Part shown: positions 25,650 through 39,000 of the stretch, in pieces
Position numbering within the stretch: position 1 is the stretch's first letter
Layout of the letters: each line of letters starts with the position of its first letter
Origin: Marsupella aquatica
Lineage: Eukaryota; Marchantiophyta
DNA: 64,000 nt
Reading direction: 5' to 3'
Assembly: GCA_973895155.1 (NCBI GenBank)
Contig: OZ316895.1
Span: 14,136,001 to 14,200,000 of the forward strand
Program-made: the position numbers and the translations under genes
Notes under the pieces: model-generated
Told to the model about the DNA's origin: nothing
Seen by the model: only the letters and a program-made list of their open reading frames with translations
The model's database searches: none

Positions 25650-27960
25650 CGTTTGCAGCTTGCACCGCCTGGTAGATTGGCAATGGTGGCCAGCATAAAA
25701 TGGCAACGTCTGCTGCCTGGCTGTGGTGCTCCTACTCAGCAATGCCAAGAGCAGCACACATCAACCAGGAAACTACCATAGCTTCGAATTACTTCTCAGC
25801 AAAAGCTTCCGTTGAGTACAAAACAGAAAAAAAAAATACCAGGGTTCTGAGTGCTGTTGCTGTTCACAAGGGCCCCACTGTCACTCAAAATGGACACCTT
25901 GTCCAGTTTCAATATGGAGATTGATTCTTCTTTCTTTGGTAAACTTCTAGTTGTGTGAATTGAGTTGGATTCAACGACGAAGTCGGCTCAGGAACTTTGA
26001 GTGCACGTTAGTGTCCACAATTTTAGTTCCTCACACCACATGAGATAGACTTGACCATTTAGCGTGACCAAGGGCACCAACTCCATAGTCTATGCCAATG
26101 CACGAGCTGGACAAGTCGATCAGCGACCGATGAGCATCAATTTGAGGGTCCACTGCCATGTTGTCCACGAGTTTGACCCTGATGAATTTTCTTGCATGAG
26201 CTTTCGGTCTTATCTAAAGTCCAGGCCCAAGTGGGTAGGCTTAAGGACCTGGGCCCACTAAATGTAAACCTGCAATGACTGTGTTAACGGACCTTTACAG
26301 GCCCTTTATTTTTACTAGCCTGATTACCCGATAGAGATGACGATGGAGACCAAAAAAATATTGCAAAAAGAAAAGACTTGTATGCTGTCTCTTTCATCTC
26401 GACCCGCATCCCTTCTTTTGTCCACCCTCACTTTCAGTCTTGTCCTTATTTAGAATCACCTTCAGTTTTGTCTCAATTGTCTTTATTGAGAGTTACCGTA
26501 GAGGCTTCACTCTAGACAGTGCCCCTGGAAAGTAGCTTTGCATTGCACTTTTGTATTAAGATTTTCCAAAAACATTTCCTCCCCTTCTTGTAGAACTTCA
26601 AGTCTTTTGCCAAAGTGTTGGGATCGACTGCAGAAAAACCTTCTTACACTTTTTGTTTTCACCTTGCCAATTAAATATTCTGCAATGCTTCATTTTTTTC
26701 ACCTCCTCGATCTTGCCAACGGAAACTCTTGCTTGCTAGAAACAGACCCTGGGTGGGCGAGAGATTGCAACCCCTCCCCAGTGGTGGTTCCATGAGGTTG
26801 CCAGCCCTCCTTGGGCTTGAGAGTGCTTTACAAATAGTCCCTGTTCACCCTTTGCAAAAGTGAGGCCATTGCACTCCCTAAAGTTAAAATGCCTGTGCCA
26901 AACGGTGCCAGGTGGAGAAGAAAATTGTGGGAGATCTTGGATAGAAATGGACCAAGTGGTCCAATGATCACCTCAAGGGGCAGTTTAAGTTTTCAGTAAA
27001 AGAGCATGGACACATCAGCAAAAAACGAGGCCCTTAGTCGCATTGTGCCCCCAGTTAAGTTCATGTAAGTGAAGTCTGGTCTGTTCCCACATTTGAATGG
27101 ATATAATTTACATTTAGAAAGGAAAAAAAAAACAGGCCTAGCCTCCAAGATCTTGCAAAGCGCACAGTAGGGGAGCCAATAGGGCATCTCATAGCAGGGC
27201 TATAAATGAGTTATGGCCAAGGACATAAAATGATTTAATTGTCAGAAGAAAAATATTACCGGCTACCTATAAAGGTGCCTTGTATGGATCAGATGCCCAA
27301 AATTCACAGCCCTAAACCTTAAAGCTAATGGCAGTAATTTTTTTGGATGTCTTGTCCTTATTGGGCACCCTATATAGGTAGCCCATAAGGTCCTGGCCAT
27401 AAACCATTCAATCTGCTCGGCCATACCAATGTTTTGGCCCGATCCTTATGGGGTACATATATAAGTAACCTGTCAGGTTTTCTCCTGGCCATAAAACCAT
27501 TTTATGTTCTTGGCAATACTAATTTTTGAGATATCTGATTCTTATGGGGCACCTATATACATATTCGGTAAAGTTTTTCTCTTATACCTCACTTCCTACA
27601 TCACTTACTACCCTCTTATAACACGCCCTATTGCCATAGCTGCTACTTGCTCCAGACCTCATAAAGGCTTACTATCCTCTTATAACACCCCTATTGCTGC
27701 TTTGCTCCAGACCTTATAAAGGCACCCTGCTCACACTCGTCACCCTGCTCAGTACTCGTGATTTGGGGCTCGATTGGCTATGGCACATGCCAAAAGCACG
27801 AGAGACTTGTCATTCTCGAAGCTATGATTGAATACACGTGCTTTGCGATCCATTTGACACGACCACGACTTCCAGTCCTCTGGATGTAAGCTTAAAAGTA
27901 AGCTAAGAATCTCATCCATAACAACTCATCAGCCATAGTTACAGTCATACTTCGTACCAC

Positions 27961-28076
27961 CCATCGAAATGCATCACTTTTACGTATCACCCATAGAAAT
28001 CCTTCACTTTTACGTATCACCCATTGAAATCCATCACTTTTACGTATCACCCATAGAAAATTCCATCACTGTTACG
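27961..28076 (+). repeat. 30-bp tandem repeat, three full copies and a partial fourth
   Basis: Unit CCAT(C/A/T)GAAAT followed by (C/G)C(A/T)TCACTTTTACGTATCAC, exactly 30 bp. Because 30 is a multiple of three, one frame encodes a repeated decapeptide HHFYVSPIEI. The frame shows no domain and no exon support, so I treat it as a repeat. Confidence 0.9.
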
Positions 28077-28612
28077 GGGACGATTCGTTTGTTCTTGGGG
28101 TCGATTCCAAACTCCCGTTGCAGAAATGTTGTCGGCGGGAAATCTGTGAGGATTCGGACGAGGAGAATGATGAAACGCTGAGGAGCAGCGAGTGGAATAA
28201 TAATAAAGAAAACTCCCACACAGTCAGACGGCTCTTCCTGTCATGAGTGTGGCACAAATGACTTTCGACAACTCACTCAACAACAGTACACACTCAACAA
28301 CAGTACAGCCCAAAGTCCGTAGTCAGAGGTCGATTGCCTTTTAGCTGTGTGTGGCCAGTGATGGCGCGAGGTCCTTGATGCTCTTGCAATGCCATATCTC
28401 ATTCTTTTATGCTTGGACTCAAGCACAATAATGTTGTGGGGATTGAGATGAGATCGACGAGGAGTGAGATCACTAGGAACCGAGCGAAGAGCTGAGAAAG
28501 ATCGAATCAACAACACCCGCAACTGCTCAGAAGACAGCGGACACCGTGGTCATCCATTGCCTGCCGGTGAAGGGGGGAAGAGGAAGAAGAAGAAGATTGG
28601 CAGAATGTTGGC

Positions 28613-28632
28613 AATGATGATGATGATGATGA
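28613..28632. repeat. (ATG)n microsatellite
   Basis: Consecutive GAT/ATG triplets, immediately followed by AATCAG and a GTAGGG that could be a splice donor. Confidence 0.9.
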
Positions 28633-29702
28633 ATCAGGTAGGGGAGCATTCGTTCATTCGCCTGCATGCGGGTCATTAGCTTTCAAGAGCCTTGATTCGA
28701 TTCCTGGTTCGGCACTCGTGAAAGTCCAAAGCTTTTCTCAATCTCTAGTGAAAACGAATTCGGCAGGCACGAGGATTGGGAATGGCGTAGAAATATGTTC
28801 TGTCGAGGGACGGGAGAGAGATAGAAAGAGTCAAAGAAGGGGGATCAATTGAGGAAGATGGTAGAACTGATCGTCGTCGGTGGTCGCAGGTGGTCGATTA
28901 GACAGCGCAGCGAGGAGACCACTGAGCCAGCTGGGCGGATCGAGAATTGAACTGCCTCCTACCTGTGAAGGTTGCTGCAATGTCTCTTGTCTCTTTCTAT
29001 TTGTCTTGAGGATGTGATGTCCGCAATGCTGCTTCTGTTGCCAAAAGAGCTGAGTTTGTGGTGTGTTTTCTTGGTAGGATATTTCTTTCCGTCTGACCGG
29101 CCGAGGTTGATAGCCATATGCTAGAGAGATGCTCTGTAATTGTCGTGAAGGGCAGTGTCTGCAGAACGCATATGCATGCGTAAGCAAACGAAAGCAAGCA
29201 AGCAAAATCGTTTTGCTTGTATAGGAACCGGACAAGGATGTGCGATTTCTCTCTCCGTCTTGGTCGGTACCGAGCGCAGCGTGACTACCATGATTTCTTT
29301 CTATCTTCGTCTGCCGTCCGAAACACGCCGATGGTCTAGTGACATTCAATTCAATTCTCTCATTCCTCTGCAAAGAAAGAAAGAACGACAGGACCGAGGC
29401 GATTCCTGGAGGACTAGCTTGACACGACAAGATTTGCTACCAGCAATGTGGAAGGAAATACACGAATTGGTCTTCTTTTAGACCAGCGCTAGATTCGTAG
29501 TTTCGGAAGTTATATCTGATGACATTTCTATTGAGAGTAAGGAAACATTGGTAGGGGTCCCTGCTTGCTTTACAGCTGATTGGGTGTCCCTTCTGCTTCT
29601 TCGGTCGTGGAGCTTAGATTTTTAGGAGAACGACCATTTGAGATTTAAATTGGCGGATGACCGAATTCAGTCATGACCTTGTATTGTAGGGGCTTTACTA
29701 TC

Positions 29703-29716
29703 GATATATAATATAG
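29703..29716 (+). promoter_or_regulatory. Possible TATA box of the PLC-like gene
   Basis: GATATATAATATAG lies about 115 bp upstream of the ATG at 29827, a plausible core-promoter distance. It conflicts with the alternative view that a 5'-UTR intron ends at about 29803, so the call is tentative. Confidence 0.3.
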
Positions 29717-29826
29717 GTGTGGTGATCGACCCCCTGGACGGACAGTTTGTGATGTATCTATGGTCTTTGATGTTGCTCATTCGCTTGAACTACAACAATG
29801 CAGGTGCTTAAGTGCCTTCCCCGATA

Positions 29827-31496
29827 ATGGGGGCACAAGCGTCCCATGAAAAGCAAGTGCTGGACGAAAAAAAGCGCTTGAAGACGTTAGAGACAGAGCA
29901 GGGCACGGATTTTCCCGGCTCCGATTACCGGTCTCCCTCCGATGGAGCACGCAAGGAATGGATGTCCAGTTTGGACCTCGACAAAGTTCGTGTGAAGGAT
30001 GTCTGCTGGCCTGGGACCCACGATTCCGCCACAAACAAAATTGGCTTCCCTTGTGTGGTTCGGCCGTTTGCACAATGCCAGACCCTCTCCGTCTATGACC
30101 AACTCGTTCTAGGCGTGCGAGCTTTCGATATTCGGGTGGAGGAAACGGGTCATGTCTGCCATGGTATCCTCAGGTACTATTGAGATTTTATTTGGCTAGG
30201 ATATTCGTCACATTGGATTGCATCAGGCTTGAGTTTTTGTGATCCACGGGAGTCGGTGATCTTTTGGTCTCATGGTTTTGCTTTCAACTCCTCCGATTTC
30301 CAGGACGTACAAAGTGGACGTTGTGATCGAAGACGTCAAGCGGTTCTTGAGCGAAACGAAGACAGAGTTCATCATTATTGAAATTCGAACGGAGTACCAG
30401 CACGCTGACCCTCCTGATTTCGACAAGTTCCTCATCCAGCAGTTTGGTATGTTGAGACTTCCAACTCATTTCAAAATATGAACTTGAGCTACTTCTTTCT
30501 CAGACAGGGTGCAGTGAAACGGAAGCTTGTGAGATATTTGGGATGGGAGAGGAGTCGTGTTCATGAGTTCCTAGATCAGTTGAGAATGGTAAGACTAGAT
30601 TTCAGGGTGTGCTCACATTACATATTTATTAGAATGTCTCTCCTGCCATGCTGTGTGACTGGTTGGAGCAGGGAGAATCCATGAACAAGGCCTTAAGCAA
30701 CAGCCAATTGCTATTCCTGGCCTTGTTCATGATGTGCTTTTGTTCCGATAGGCTTGACTTCCAAGTTTTGCCTTAATCTTGGAGCAGCAATGGTCTTCTG
30801 AACTAGGGTCCTAAAATTTGTTTCGAGTTGTCCCAAAAAGTCGTTGCTCAGGTTAGCTGAGCTTCGACAATGCCACGCTTAGAAGTCAGGCATTCATTCT
30901 AGAGGCTTGTTTGTCTCGTTTCAGTCGTAAAATCCAGTCTGTAGACCATCGAAAAATCAGAAGAACGCGGATAGTGAAGATTTTGATTGCCATAATTCAT
31001 TTGCTCTACTGAGATTCTTCTCTGCACCATGATTATAGGTGAGGCACTTGTATCTCAAGACCAAGGAGTGTTCGACAAAACTTTGAGGGAGCTTCTTCCG
31101 CATAGAGTGATTCTAATTTGGAAGCCACAGACTGCCCCAGCACCGTCACCTGGCAGTCCCCTTTTCAGCTCAGGGTATATATATGACAACTGGACAGATA
31201 CGGACTTGCCAGCAACGAAGTTCGACAAGAACATTGAGTATTTAGCAAAGCAACAGACCAATGATGTGCGGAAGGTTTTCTACCGGGTGGAGAACACGGC
31301 AACTCCCCAAATAAGTAGTCTCATATTGTGCGTTTACCCTGTAACGACTCGGATACGGGGCTATGCGAGGTTGTTTGTTTCCCAGGTTAATAAGCAGGGA
31401 TTGCTGGGTCATCTGCAAATCTTTTCCTCCGATTTCGTGGAGGCTGATTTTATCGATGTCTGCATTGGAATAACAATGGCAAGGACGAAAGGATGA
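29827..31496 (+). CDS. PI-PLC X-domain-containing protein, three exons
   Basis: Exons 29827-30173, 30304-30446 and 31039-31496 (stop TGA) join in phase to 315 residues. The protein matches the small plant PLC-like phosphodiesterases that contain only the X half of PI-specific phospholipase C. Seen: WPGTHDSATNK (His about 65) and VCHGIL (His about 112), the two catalytic-His contexts; DIRVEE between them; IIEIRTEY; LLPHRVILIWKP; NWTDTDLPATKF; FYRVENTATPQ; and a C-terminal GYARLF...LQIFSSDF block. No Y, C2 or EF-hand domain is present, so it is not a canonical eukaryotic PLC; the true substrate is unknown. The start is the ATG giving MGAQAS, a good N-myristoylation signal (Gly2, Ser6), better than the upstream in-frame GTG. 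A CAG at about 29801-29803 just upstream could be a 3' splice site of a 5'-UTR intron. It is convergent with the receptor kinase gene downstream. Confidence 0.92.
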
Positions 31497-33092
31497 TCCA
31501 TCTCGTATTCTAAATACAGGAAGGTGCAATTTGTAGTTTGGGCAAAGTTTCCCGTGCAGTTCCTTCGAGAATGTATTTGTGCATTTTGTTTGCACGCTCG
31601 ATTTGAGTGCTGATAGGACAAATAAGCTACCGGGATACTGCAACTATTTATATTCTTGCGGTGGCATTCCATTTGTTGTGTTCCATTTAGTAGTCTGGAA
31701 GGCCACCTAGTTGTACATAGCTTTGTTCGTGTCACATGTTTTAGTAATTTTATCTAAGATTGTCCTGCCTTCATCATCGAAGGCTTCTACTCTACACCAC
31801 TGCTTTCATGCGGATACTATATTCAATCTAACCAATTGTAAGAAGCGCTCTGGGCGATGGTATTTTTTCTGTTGCGGGTGTAATAACTTTAAAAGCTGAT
31901 TTCTTATCAAGCAATGTTCCGAAGCATTGCCTCCCACCTCTCGGAGATGCATGCAACAGCACCTGGTGTCCTTAAAACCAGCTCTTGAACAATCGTGCTT
32001 TTGCACCCAATGTGGTTTCTCGATATGTCAGCTCAATTGTAGGTCTGGAGGCAATTTAGAAGTGGGGCTTCTTGCACACTGCTCGGATGTCCGTCTCAAT
32101 GAGGAGAAGCTTGGAATTGCTGATGTTGTGGTATTTGGGACGCAAAGCCATCGAATGAACCATGTCCCGAGAACACAATGGATTTGGTACTGCTTTATAA
32201 TGTCCCGTGTATAATGTAGTGAAAAGTGTCCCCGTTCTTTGTAGTGTGTCAAGAGGACGCAATTCTGCAGCAGGGTCGAAAGGCTATTGCCATCATTTTG
32301 TCACACTGTCCATCAATCTTTGTTTTCGTGAGATATTTACAGAGTAAAATCATCAAATGCCGGAAAAATACAACCACAATTGTTGTCAGATTGCACAATT
32401 CTGAGTAACAGCCTGGGCATGATCACCAATTCCAGGCTTCTCTACATTTGCTTACGCGAAAAACCTTCTCAACAAGTTATACGACGCACAATCAATCCGC
32501 AGCCTTGCATTCTAAGTACAATATCATGGAGGAGGTAATAACTATTCCTCCTTGACGAACGAAGTTGTCAAGTCACCTTTTTAAAGACTTTGGAAATTGT
32601 CCTTCATATTACAGCTAAGTACATGCCGCGGGGCAGAAGTATCTCAATACATCACCTGCAACTAATTCAAGCACTACTCTATTTTACACAGGATGGATCA
32701 CCAGATTACCAGAACGCATCGCTTCTAATTTACAACCTTGGGCACGCTATCAACAGCTATTCGATCACAGATGGCAGAGTCGATTAAACCCTGACAAGGT
32801 GAGACCCGGTGGACTCCATTTTCATGCTACCTTTAGCACAGTTACAAGCTCGCTTATTGGACGAACATCTTGAGCTTCTGGTGGTCACAACTAATCCCAA
32901 GGATTCTACACTGCATCCCAATTAGCGCTGATTACTCTTTCAAAGCTGGCACCAGCAGCAGCCTAGTAAGACCTTATTCATCAGGTACAAATGTGATTCC
33001 ATGGCCAACTCGCGGACTCAAGCGTCTGGAATGAGCTACACAAGAACAGTAGCTCATTTGCGGTATTTTGTTGATGTGGCGGTACCAATGCT
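31497..33092. other. Region between convergent gene 3' ends
   Basis: Lies between the stop codons of the PLC-like gene (plus) and the receptor kinase (minus). It should hold both 3' UTRs; no further gene or repeat was recognised. Confidence 0.6.
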
Positions 33093-36000
33093 CTAATCTC
33101 GTGGCAGTACTTCAGAATTTGTATAGTTCGTGCTGTTCATTTCGAGCTCACCAGTCAAAACTCTGCTGTGAGATGAGTATGAATCTGTCTCAGAAAAGGT
33201 CACAGTACTGGAAGAGGTTCTGAGAGACGGATTGACCAGTTTTGTCTCCACATGAAATAATTCGTTGAGGACTCCTAAGACTATTTTGATTGTCGGCCTC
33301 TCACGAGCGTCGGTCTGCGTGCAGCGGTAAGCCAGTTCGGCTACTGCTCTCAGTTGCTCTTCATTACAAGATTCCTTGTTCAGTCGCGGATCAAGTATGG
33401 TCCAAATGTCCTCATTTTCCAAGTAGGGCTTTGCCTGCAAAACAGTATTTTATTAGGACTAGGACCACAGAAGTTTACATACTATGCCAAATCATGAATA
33501 GAGCGGGAGCAATTTGTGCACCAATTTCTGTCCGAACGCCAAGTTTGTTTCAGACTCTCTTACATTGAAACCAAGTCTAAGGCTTCCAAAGAACTAAGCC
33601 ATCATTCAAATGAAGTACGAAATTCCTCGTCGGTTCGTCCAGTAACATGAATGTTGTGAGCTATGAGTCAGTGGAAGGACACTAAACGGAAGAGATAGGA
33701 ACTTACCCATTCCGTCAGGGTGTATCTCTCTTCCAGCAGGGGTGGCTTTCCAGTTATTAACTCCAGTAGTACCACACCGTAGCTGTAGACGTCTGTTTTG
33801 GCAGAGAGGACGGACGTGTGCACATATTCGGGATCGAAGTAGCCAGGCGTGCCTGCGATTCTGGTCGGAAAAGCCTTTGGTGGTTCGTTCCCGAATGTGC
33901 CCGACATCACATCCTCATCAACTATTGTCTGCCTTCCCAATCCAAAATCCGCAAGCTACATACATGTATCCGACATTTCCAGTGATCAATTCGGAACTCT
34001 TAGGCTTTTTGCTCGCACAGTTCTTAAAGACGGAGGCTGAAGTTGACCAAACAGACACTCTTTCTTTAAATTCGTCTGTTGCCCACTGAAGGGTTTGATG
34101 TCGCTGATAGTTAATCAAGACATCTTTAGTAGCAAAGCGACCTGAGAATGTCCAGCAGGGAATACTGTCCTGCTATAGATGTTGTGGAGGAACAAATAGC
34201 TTACACTGAAGAGATACCAAATTTGATACAAAAACAATCCACGTATAGACAAGAATATGGACTGATACCTTAGCGATAAAGCCTTTCCCACCAGATGATA
34301 AGAGAATATTTGCAGACTTGATGTCCCTGTGTATCATCGGAGGGTCTGTGCCGTAGTGCAGGTAATCAATACCATGTCCCACGGATATTAATACCCTTAC
34401 TCTTTCCTGCCAGGTAAGAGGGAGACGTGGGCAGCCACGGCAACCTGCTGTGCAACCACCGTTCTTAGTTAACAACAACTGGAAAGAAGATCGGATACAA
34501 AACAGTGCCGACATTTGCAAAATCAACGACCTTAGTTCTTTGATAATAAACTGTGGATGAACCAAAAATCTGTGGAGTGCTCTATCACACTACGAAGTTA
34601 TCGCGGCAGGAGAATCTAAACGTTTGAGACTTTACACACAGCTCAGTGGAAACACGTAATGCACTGATTCTGGAGAGAATCGACGTACCATGCAAACTCT
34701 CATTTAAATTCCCCCGATCCATGAACTCATAGAGAAGCATGTGCTCTCCTGCACAAACAATCAGAAGATGTCAAAAGCTACTAGGGACCAAACAACGTGA
34801 TCTCGTTAAAGTGGAAGAAGCAATTTCAAAGATTGAGCAGAAAGAATTCCCTAAAGAAATCCTGGTAGTGTCTAGATGGCAAATTAAGCTTTAAGGAACC
34901 TTCCGTGAGATGACGAGTTGCCTCCCAATGACTTCGACTTAGCTTGCCTTTAGAACTAGGATGATGCCAGAATTAGGAAGAGAACCAGACTGGGAGGACA
35001 ATTACCTTCATCAAGATCTTCACAGTAACCGATAAGATTCACCAAGAAACGATGATTGAGGCTGGAAAGAAGCTCGACTTCCTTCTCGAAGCTTTCCAAA
35101 GATCTCTTCTTATTAAATCGCTTTACTCCTGCAATGATACCATCTTCAAACTCCGCCCTGTATACCGTTGAAAATGCACCTTCGCCCACCTTCGTCGAGA
35201 AATTCTTTGTGGCCTCTCTAATTTGTAAAAGAGTGTATTCCCGGACCGGTCCTGGACGAAGGATGTCATTCGATCAATAATCAGAAAGGTCAAACTTACC
35301 TAAACATAAAGACAGTGCTATCTGCTGATTGAACGAAATACTTCCGCACCCTGTCTAGAGAAAACTAAAATCAGTAGCTTCAACTTGCAAGTTTGAAGGC
35401 GGAAACCCAGGGCGGAAATTCATTGGTCACAGTAAGGATCGTACTGGAGGATGATCATATCGTTCGCTAACTGCATCACAATATCTTAAAGACTTAATGT
35501 CACACAAAACTTGGCATACCTTTATAACTGGTGCTTCGGCTCTCCGGTTTCGGTAGGGGTTTTCGCCGGAAGAAGAGGAAACCTAGTAGACCTAATAGTG
35601 CCACTAGGCTTCCCAATCCCACTCCAAGCACAACATAAACGATTTTCACCGTGCTCAAACCGTCGTGTCCTCCAGTTGCTGCCCGTGATAAAGAAGGAGG
35701 AGGTGCGCCGCCTACATGTGACGAGAACCAAAATGGACCTTAGAACCAAATGATGAATTAGAACCGGAATCGAATGCTTTTCCAGTTTCTTGGTATGATT
35801 ACTTTTTAAAGCAGTCCTAGAAGAAAAGACAAGATCGTCGACAGTCTTTCCTGGCTGTGTAATTGACCAACAAGGGGACAACAACTTCTCGGACGCGAAG
35901 TCACTAGACGAGAGATTCAGGAAGATTTGATTGAGCCAATGGATTTTGATCTAAAGCCATTATTTTACTCTTACCGCATTTGCAGACTTGACTAGGATTG

Positions 36001-39000
36001 AAGCAATTGGAATCGCCAGTTTGTCCAAAATTAGCGTCTCTGAAAATGATCACAAAAGCTGACAGATTAAAGTTATGCACACTATAGTCCTACCAATAAA
36101 TCGGACTGGTTGACTATTTCCTGATCATCTTGTCACAACCTTAACCTAGTTTGTGGGAACTAACATTGCGAATCATCAAGAAGACTGTCCAGATTTAACC
36201 CAATCAAAAAGTAACAATGAATCCCTGAGGGAAGCAAGTGTGCCTACGTGAGGGAGCTGTTCTTGTTGTAGTTAGGAATTGGTCCGCTGAGACAATTATC
36301 TTGAAGAGATCTGTTCAACCCAGTCCAACAGTTTACATCAACAACTTGTAGTCACAGATGTAGAGGTGCTCAGACGAATTAGTATGCAAATGATCTCCCG
36401 GGTAGTACTTCTTCGCCGATGTAAGTTTGCTTGTCGCATAAACAGATCACAGATCACATGACTTCAGCAGAATCATGTTAATCAATACATGCATCATTTC
36501 TCAGGCTACGTCAGTACTCACAGGAACTGAAGGTCGGGAAGAGTTACAAGGTTTTGCGGTATCTCGCCGCCCAGAAAATTGTTACTAAGATCCCTGCATA
36601 ACACAATCACTGCTTTGAGTGTCGTTGTTTCTGAGAGATTTCCGATACCAAATATTAATCTGTCTTGCAAACACGAGAAAATGGGTAAACACTACAGACA
36701 GTACGTCCATGAAAGACGACTTTCATTGTATAGCTGTATTTGCTTAATTTTCCGTCGGAATATGCAGGCAGCAATTACTTACAGTCTGGTGAGATTCGGC
36801 AATTGACCGAGTTGAATTGGAATCGATCCGTTTAGATGATTTGTATTAAGGTACCTGTTGAAACTAGACATGTTCAGCAAGGAGAAACTGTGGTTTCCAA
36901 GGCAAATTACGTTTTCTTTCCTGCATAAATGTCACCTGGCTACAAAGTATTTGCGTTGCGAATAGACTTTACAATTCTGTATGTCCTTGATTCTAACATG
37001 AAAGCTGGTATCACTTACGCAAGAAGGTAAACGAAAAGAAATTTTACTCACAAAACTCTCATGGAGTGTGCATTTCCGAGCTCCTCTGGAATAGGACCGG
37101 ACAGGGCATTGGAGGTCAGGGATCTACACAACTCACCCAAATGCAAGGCTATTTAATTGTCAGTGACGGGGTCTCTTCCATAGAGCGCACTGGTATGGTC
37201 AACGTGGACTCACTCTCATTCAGAAAAAGATTGAACATAGGTCCGCGTTGGGAGCCTAACACGTTAAATGAGTAGCAACTGTGCACTTTTGAAGCAAATA
37301 CTTTAGTGTCACGCAGAACTATCTATTTCATAATCGTTAAGAAAAGCATTGCGGCTAGAACAGAACCGATGAGCAGTAATTATTCGTCTTCTATTCCGAA
37401 AAATGAAGTTGGAATTACTGGCGCAAACAGGGCAACGACTATAAAGTGAACTCACAAAATTGTCATAGTTTGTAAATTCCCGAATTCGCGCGGAATAGAA
37501 CCTCCAATGAAATTGGAGCTCAAGTCTCTGCAAATCCCACATCCAGTTTAATCAAATGCCATCCAAAAGGCTGTCCATGGAGTGTCCTCTAGAGTGCACA
37601 ACATAGCCTGCCTGGACTCAGAAGCTCAGAATACCATAATCTTACACTTCAATCAGCCTGTGCTTCAAGCCCCCAACCCCAAGTTTCCCTTGGCATTGAA
37701 GTGCCTATCAGAAGGTGAGTCAAGACCAAATAAGACACAAGTATAGACGATTGGTAAAACACAGAGCTGATCCCCAGAACGGAAGCAACAGAGTGACTCA
37801 CATCGATTGTAGATTGGATAAATTTCCTAACGATGGCGGTATTGCACCACTTAAGGAGCATGAACTCAAGTCCCTGCAAATCAAGGTCCAGTAATTCAAG
37901 GCCATTTCTTGTGTCAAACGTGAAGTCATTGAGTTGACTAAATTTCAAAAACCTTTCTGTGTCATGACGCCCTAAATGACAGAAAAGAAACAATCCTATA
38001 CACGGTCTAGCCCTTTGGAGGCCATCGATCTAATCCATCCAGATCCTCCGTCTTTGAATAGTTTCTGTAATTTGATATCATTCTGATCTATTCAATATCT
38101 AACCAAAGACTTTACACATTCATTCTCGACAGCTAATCTACATTTCTGTGAAAGCGTTAAAACTATTATTGGGTCTATGGTATGTGAGCTCACAGAGTAA
38201 GAAGACTAGACAAATCGCCCAATGATTCGGGAATGGTCCCTCCGAACGCGTTCTGATTTAGGTTCCTGACAGAAAATGCTTATTTTCAGAATAAGGTCAT
38301 GACAACAACGGAATGTTCTGTCTGGATCGAACATAAACAGATGTAGTCAAAGGGCAAACTACATCAACTGGAAAGAGATAATATATGGCATCGATAATTG
38401 GATGATCATGATGATGGAGACAAATTTGTACGACCATTGGTACTTTTAATCTGGACAGATAATTCATACGTACAAAAGTTGCAAGGATGTCAATTTGCCT
38501 AGCTCTGATGGCAGCGGCCCAACTGAAACAGTTGTATCCCAAGTAGAAATCATTTGGCTGAACAAAGAGACAAAAAAGACGGTGATGTTTCAGCGACTAA
38601 GATGTTTCAAAGTAGACAATAGACCATTCAACAACCTTGAGACATGAAACTCTAGTACAGCAGTTGTACTAGTTGCACTAGTGCAACAAGTGACAGTAAT
38701 GAATATGCAGATCGTAGTTATAGACGCTTTTCAATCTTGCTAGAAACTTACAGTTGTTGTAGATATGTGAGGTTCGTCACTGACGTGGGAAAGCTTCCAG
38801 TAAAATAGTTATTCGACAGATATCTGTTCGTCGTTGAAACACTCACAAATCAGTAGGACTTAACAACATAGCAAAGTCCAATTCAGCAAGTGAGAGATAC
38901 CACCCCCCCCCCCCCCCCCCCACATTGATCTTAGAGATGGGAAGGACTTTGTTCAATGTGATCCGACTCCCTAGCTTATTTAGCCACCAGGCTGGATCGA

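Larger units (their letters stand above)
23180..29826. other. Intergenic region between CCD1 and the PLC-like gene
   Basis: No supported gene. Contents seen: (TA)n at 23330-23345; tandem repeats at 24129-24311, 25391-25491, 25540-25649 and 27961-28076; about three degenerate copies of a GGCCATAAACCATT / TTATGGGGCACCTATATA module at 27300-27570; (ATG)n at 28613-28632. A short stretch at about 24360-24420 resembles the arms of the inverted-repeat element at 48.8 kb. The part 28.0-29.8 kb is less AT-rich and may hold promoter or 5'-UTR sequence of the PLC-like gene. Confidence 0.6.

Noticed and set aside
27969-28181. Possible small protein with HHFYVSPIEI repeats
   Set aside because: Explained by a 30-bp tandem DNA repeat. 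The rest of the frame has no recognisable feature.
28660-28720. A possible tRNA B-box-like word (GATTCGATTCC)
   Set aside because: No matching A box or cloverleaf stems could be found around it.
28831-29430. A 199-codon open stretch on the minus strand upstream of the PLC-like gene
   Set aside because: It contains no ATG at all (it begins with TTG), shows no domain or repeat pattern, and has no consistent splice partners. It is best seen as a chance open frame in a less AT-rich stretch.
30447-31038. An extra PLC exon in the stretch 30518-30590 (VKRKLVRYLG)
   Set aside because: Phase would allow it, but family proteins continue directly from QQFG to EALVSQD, which the exon at 31039 supplies. 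Inclusion would insert unrelated residues.
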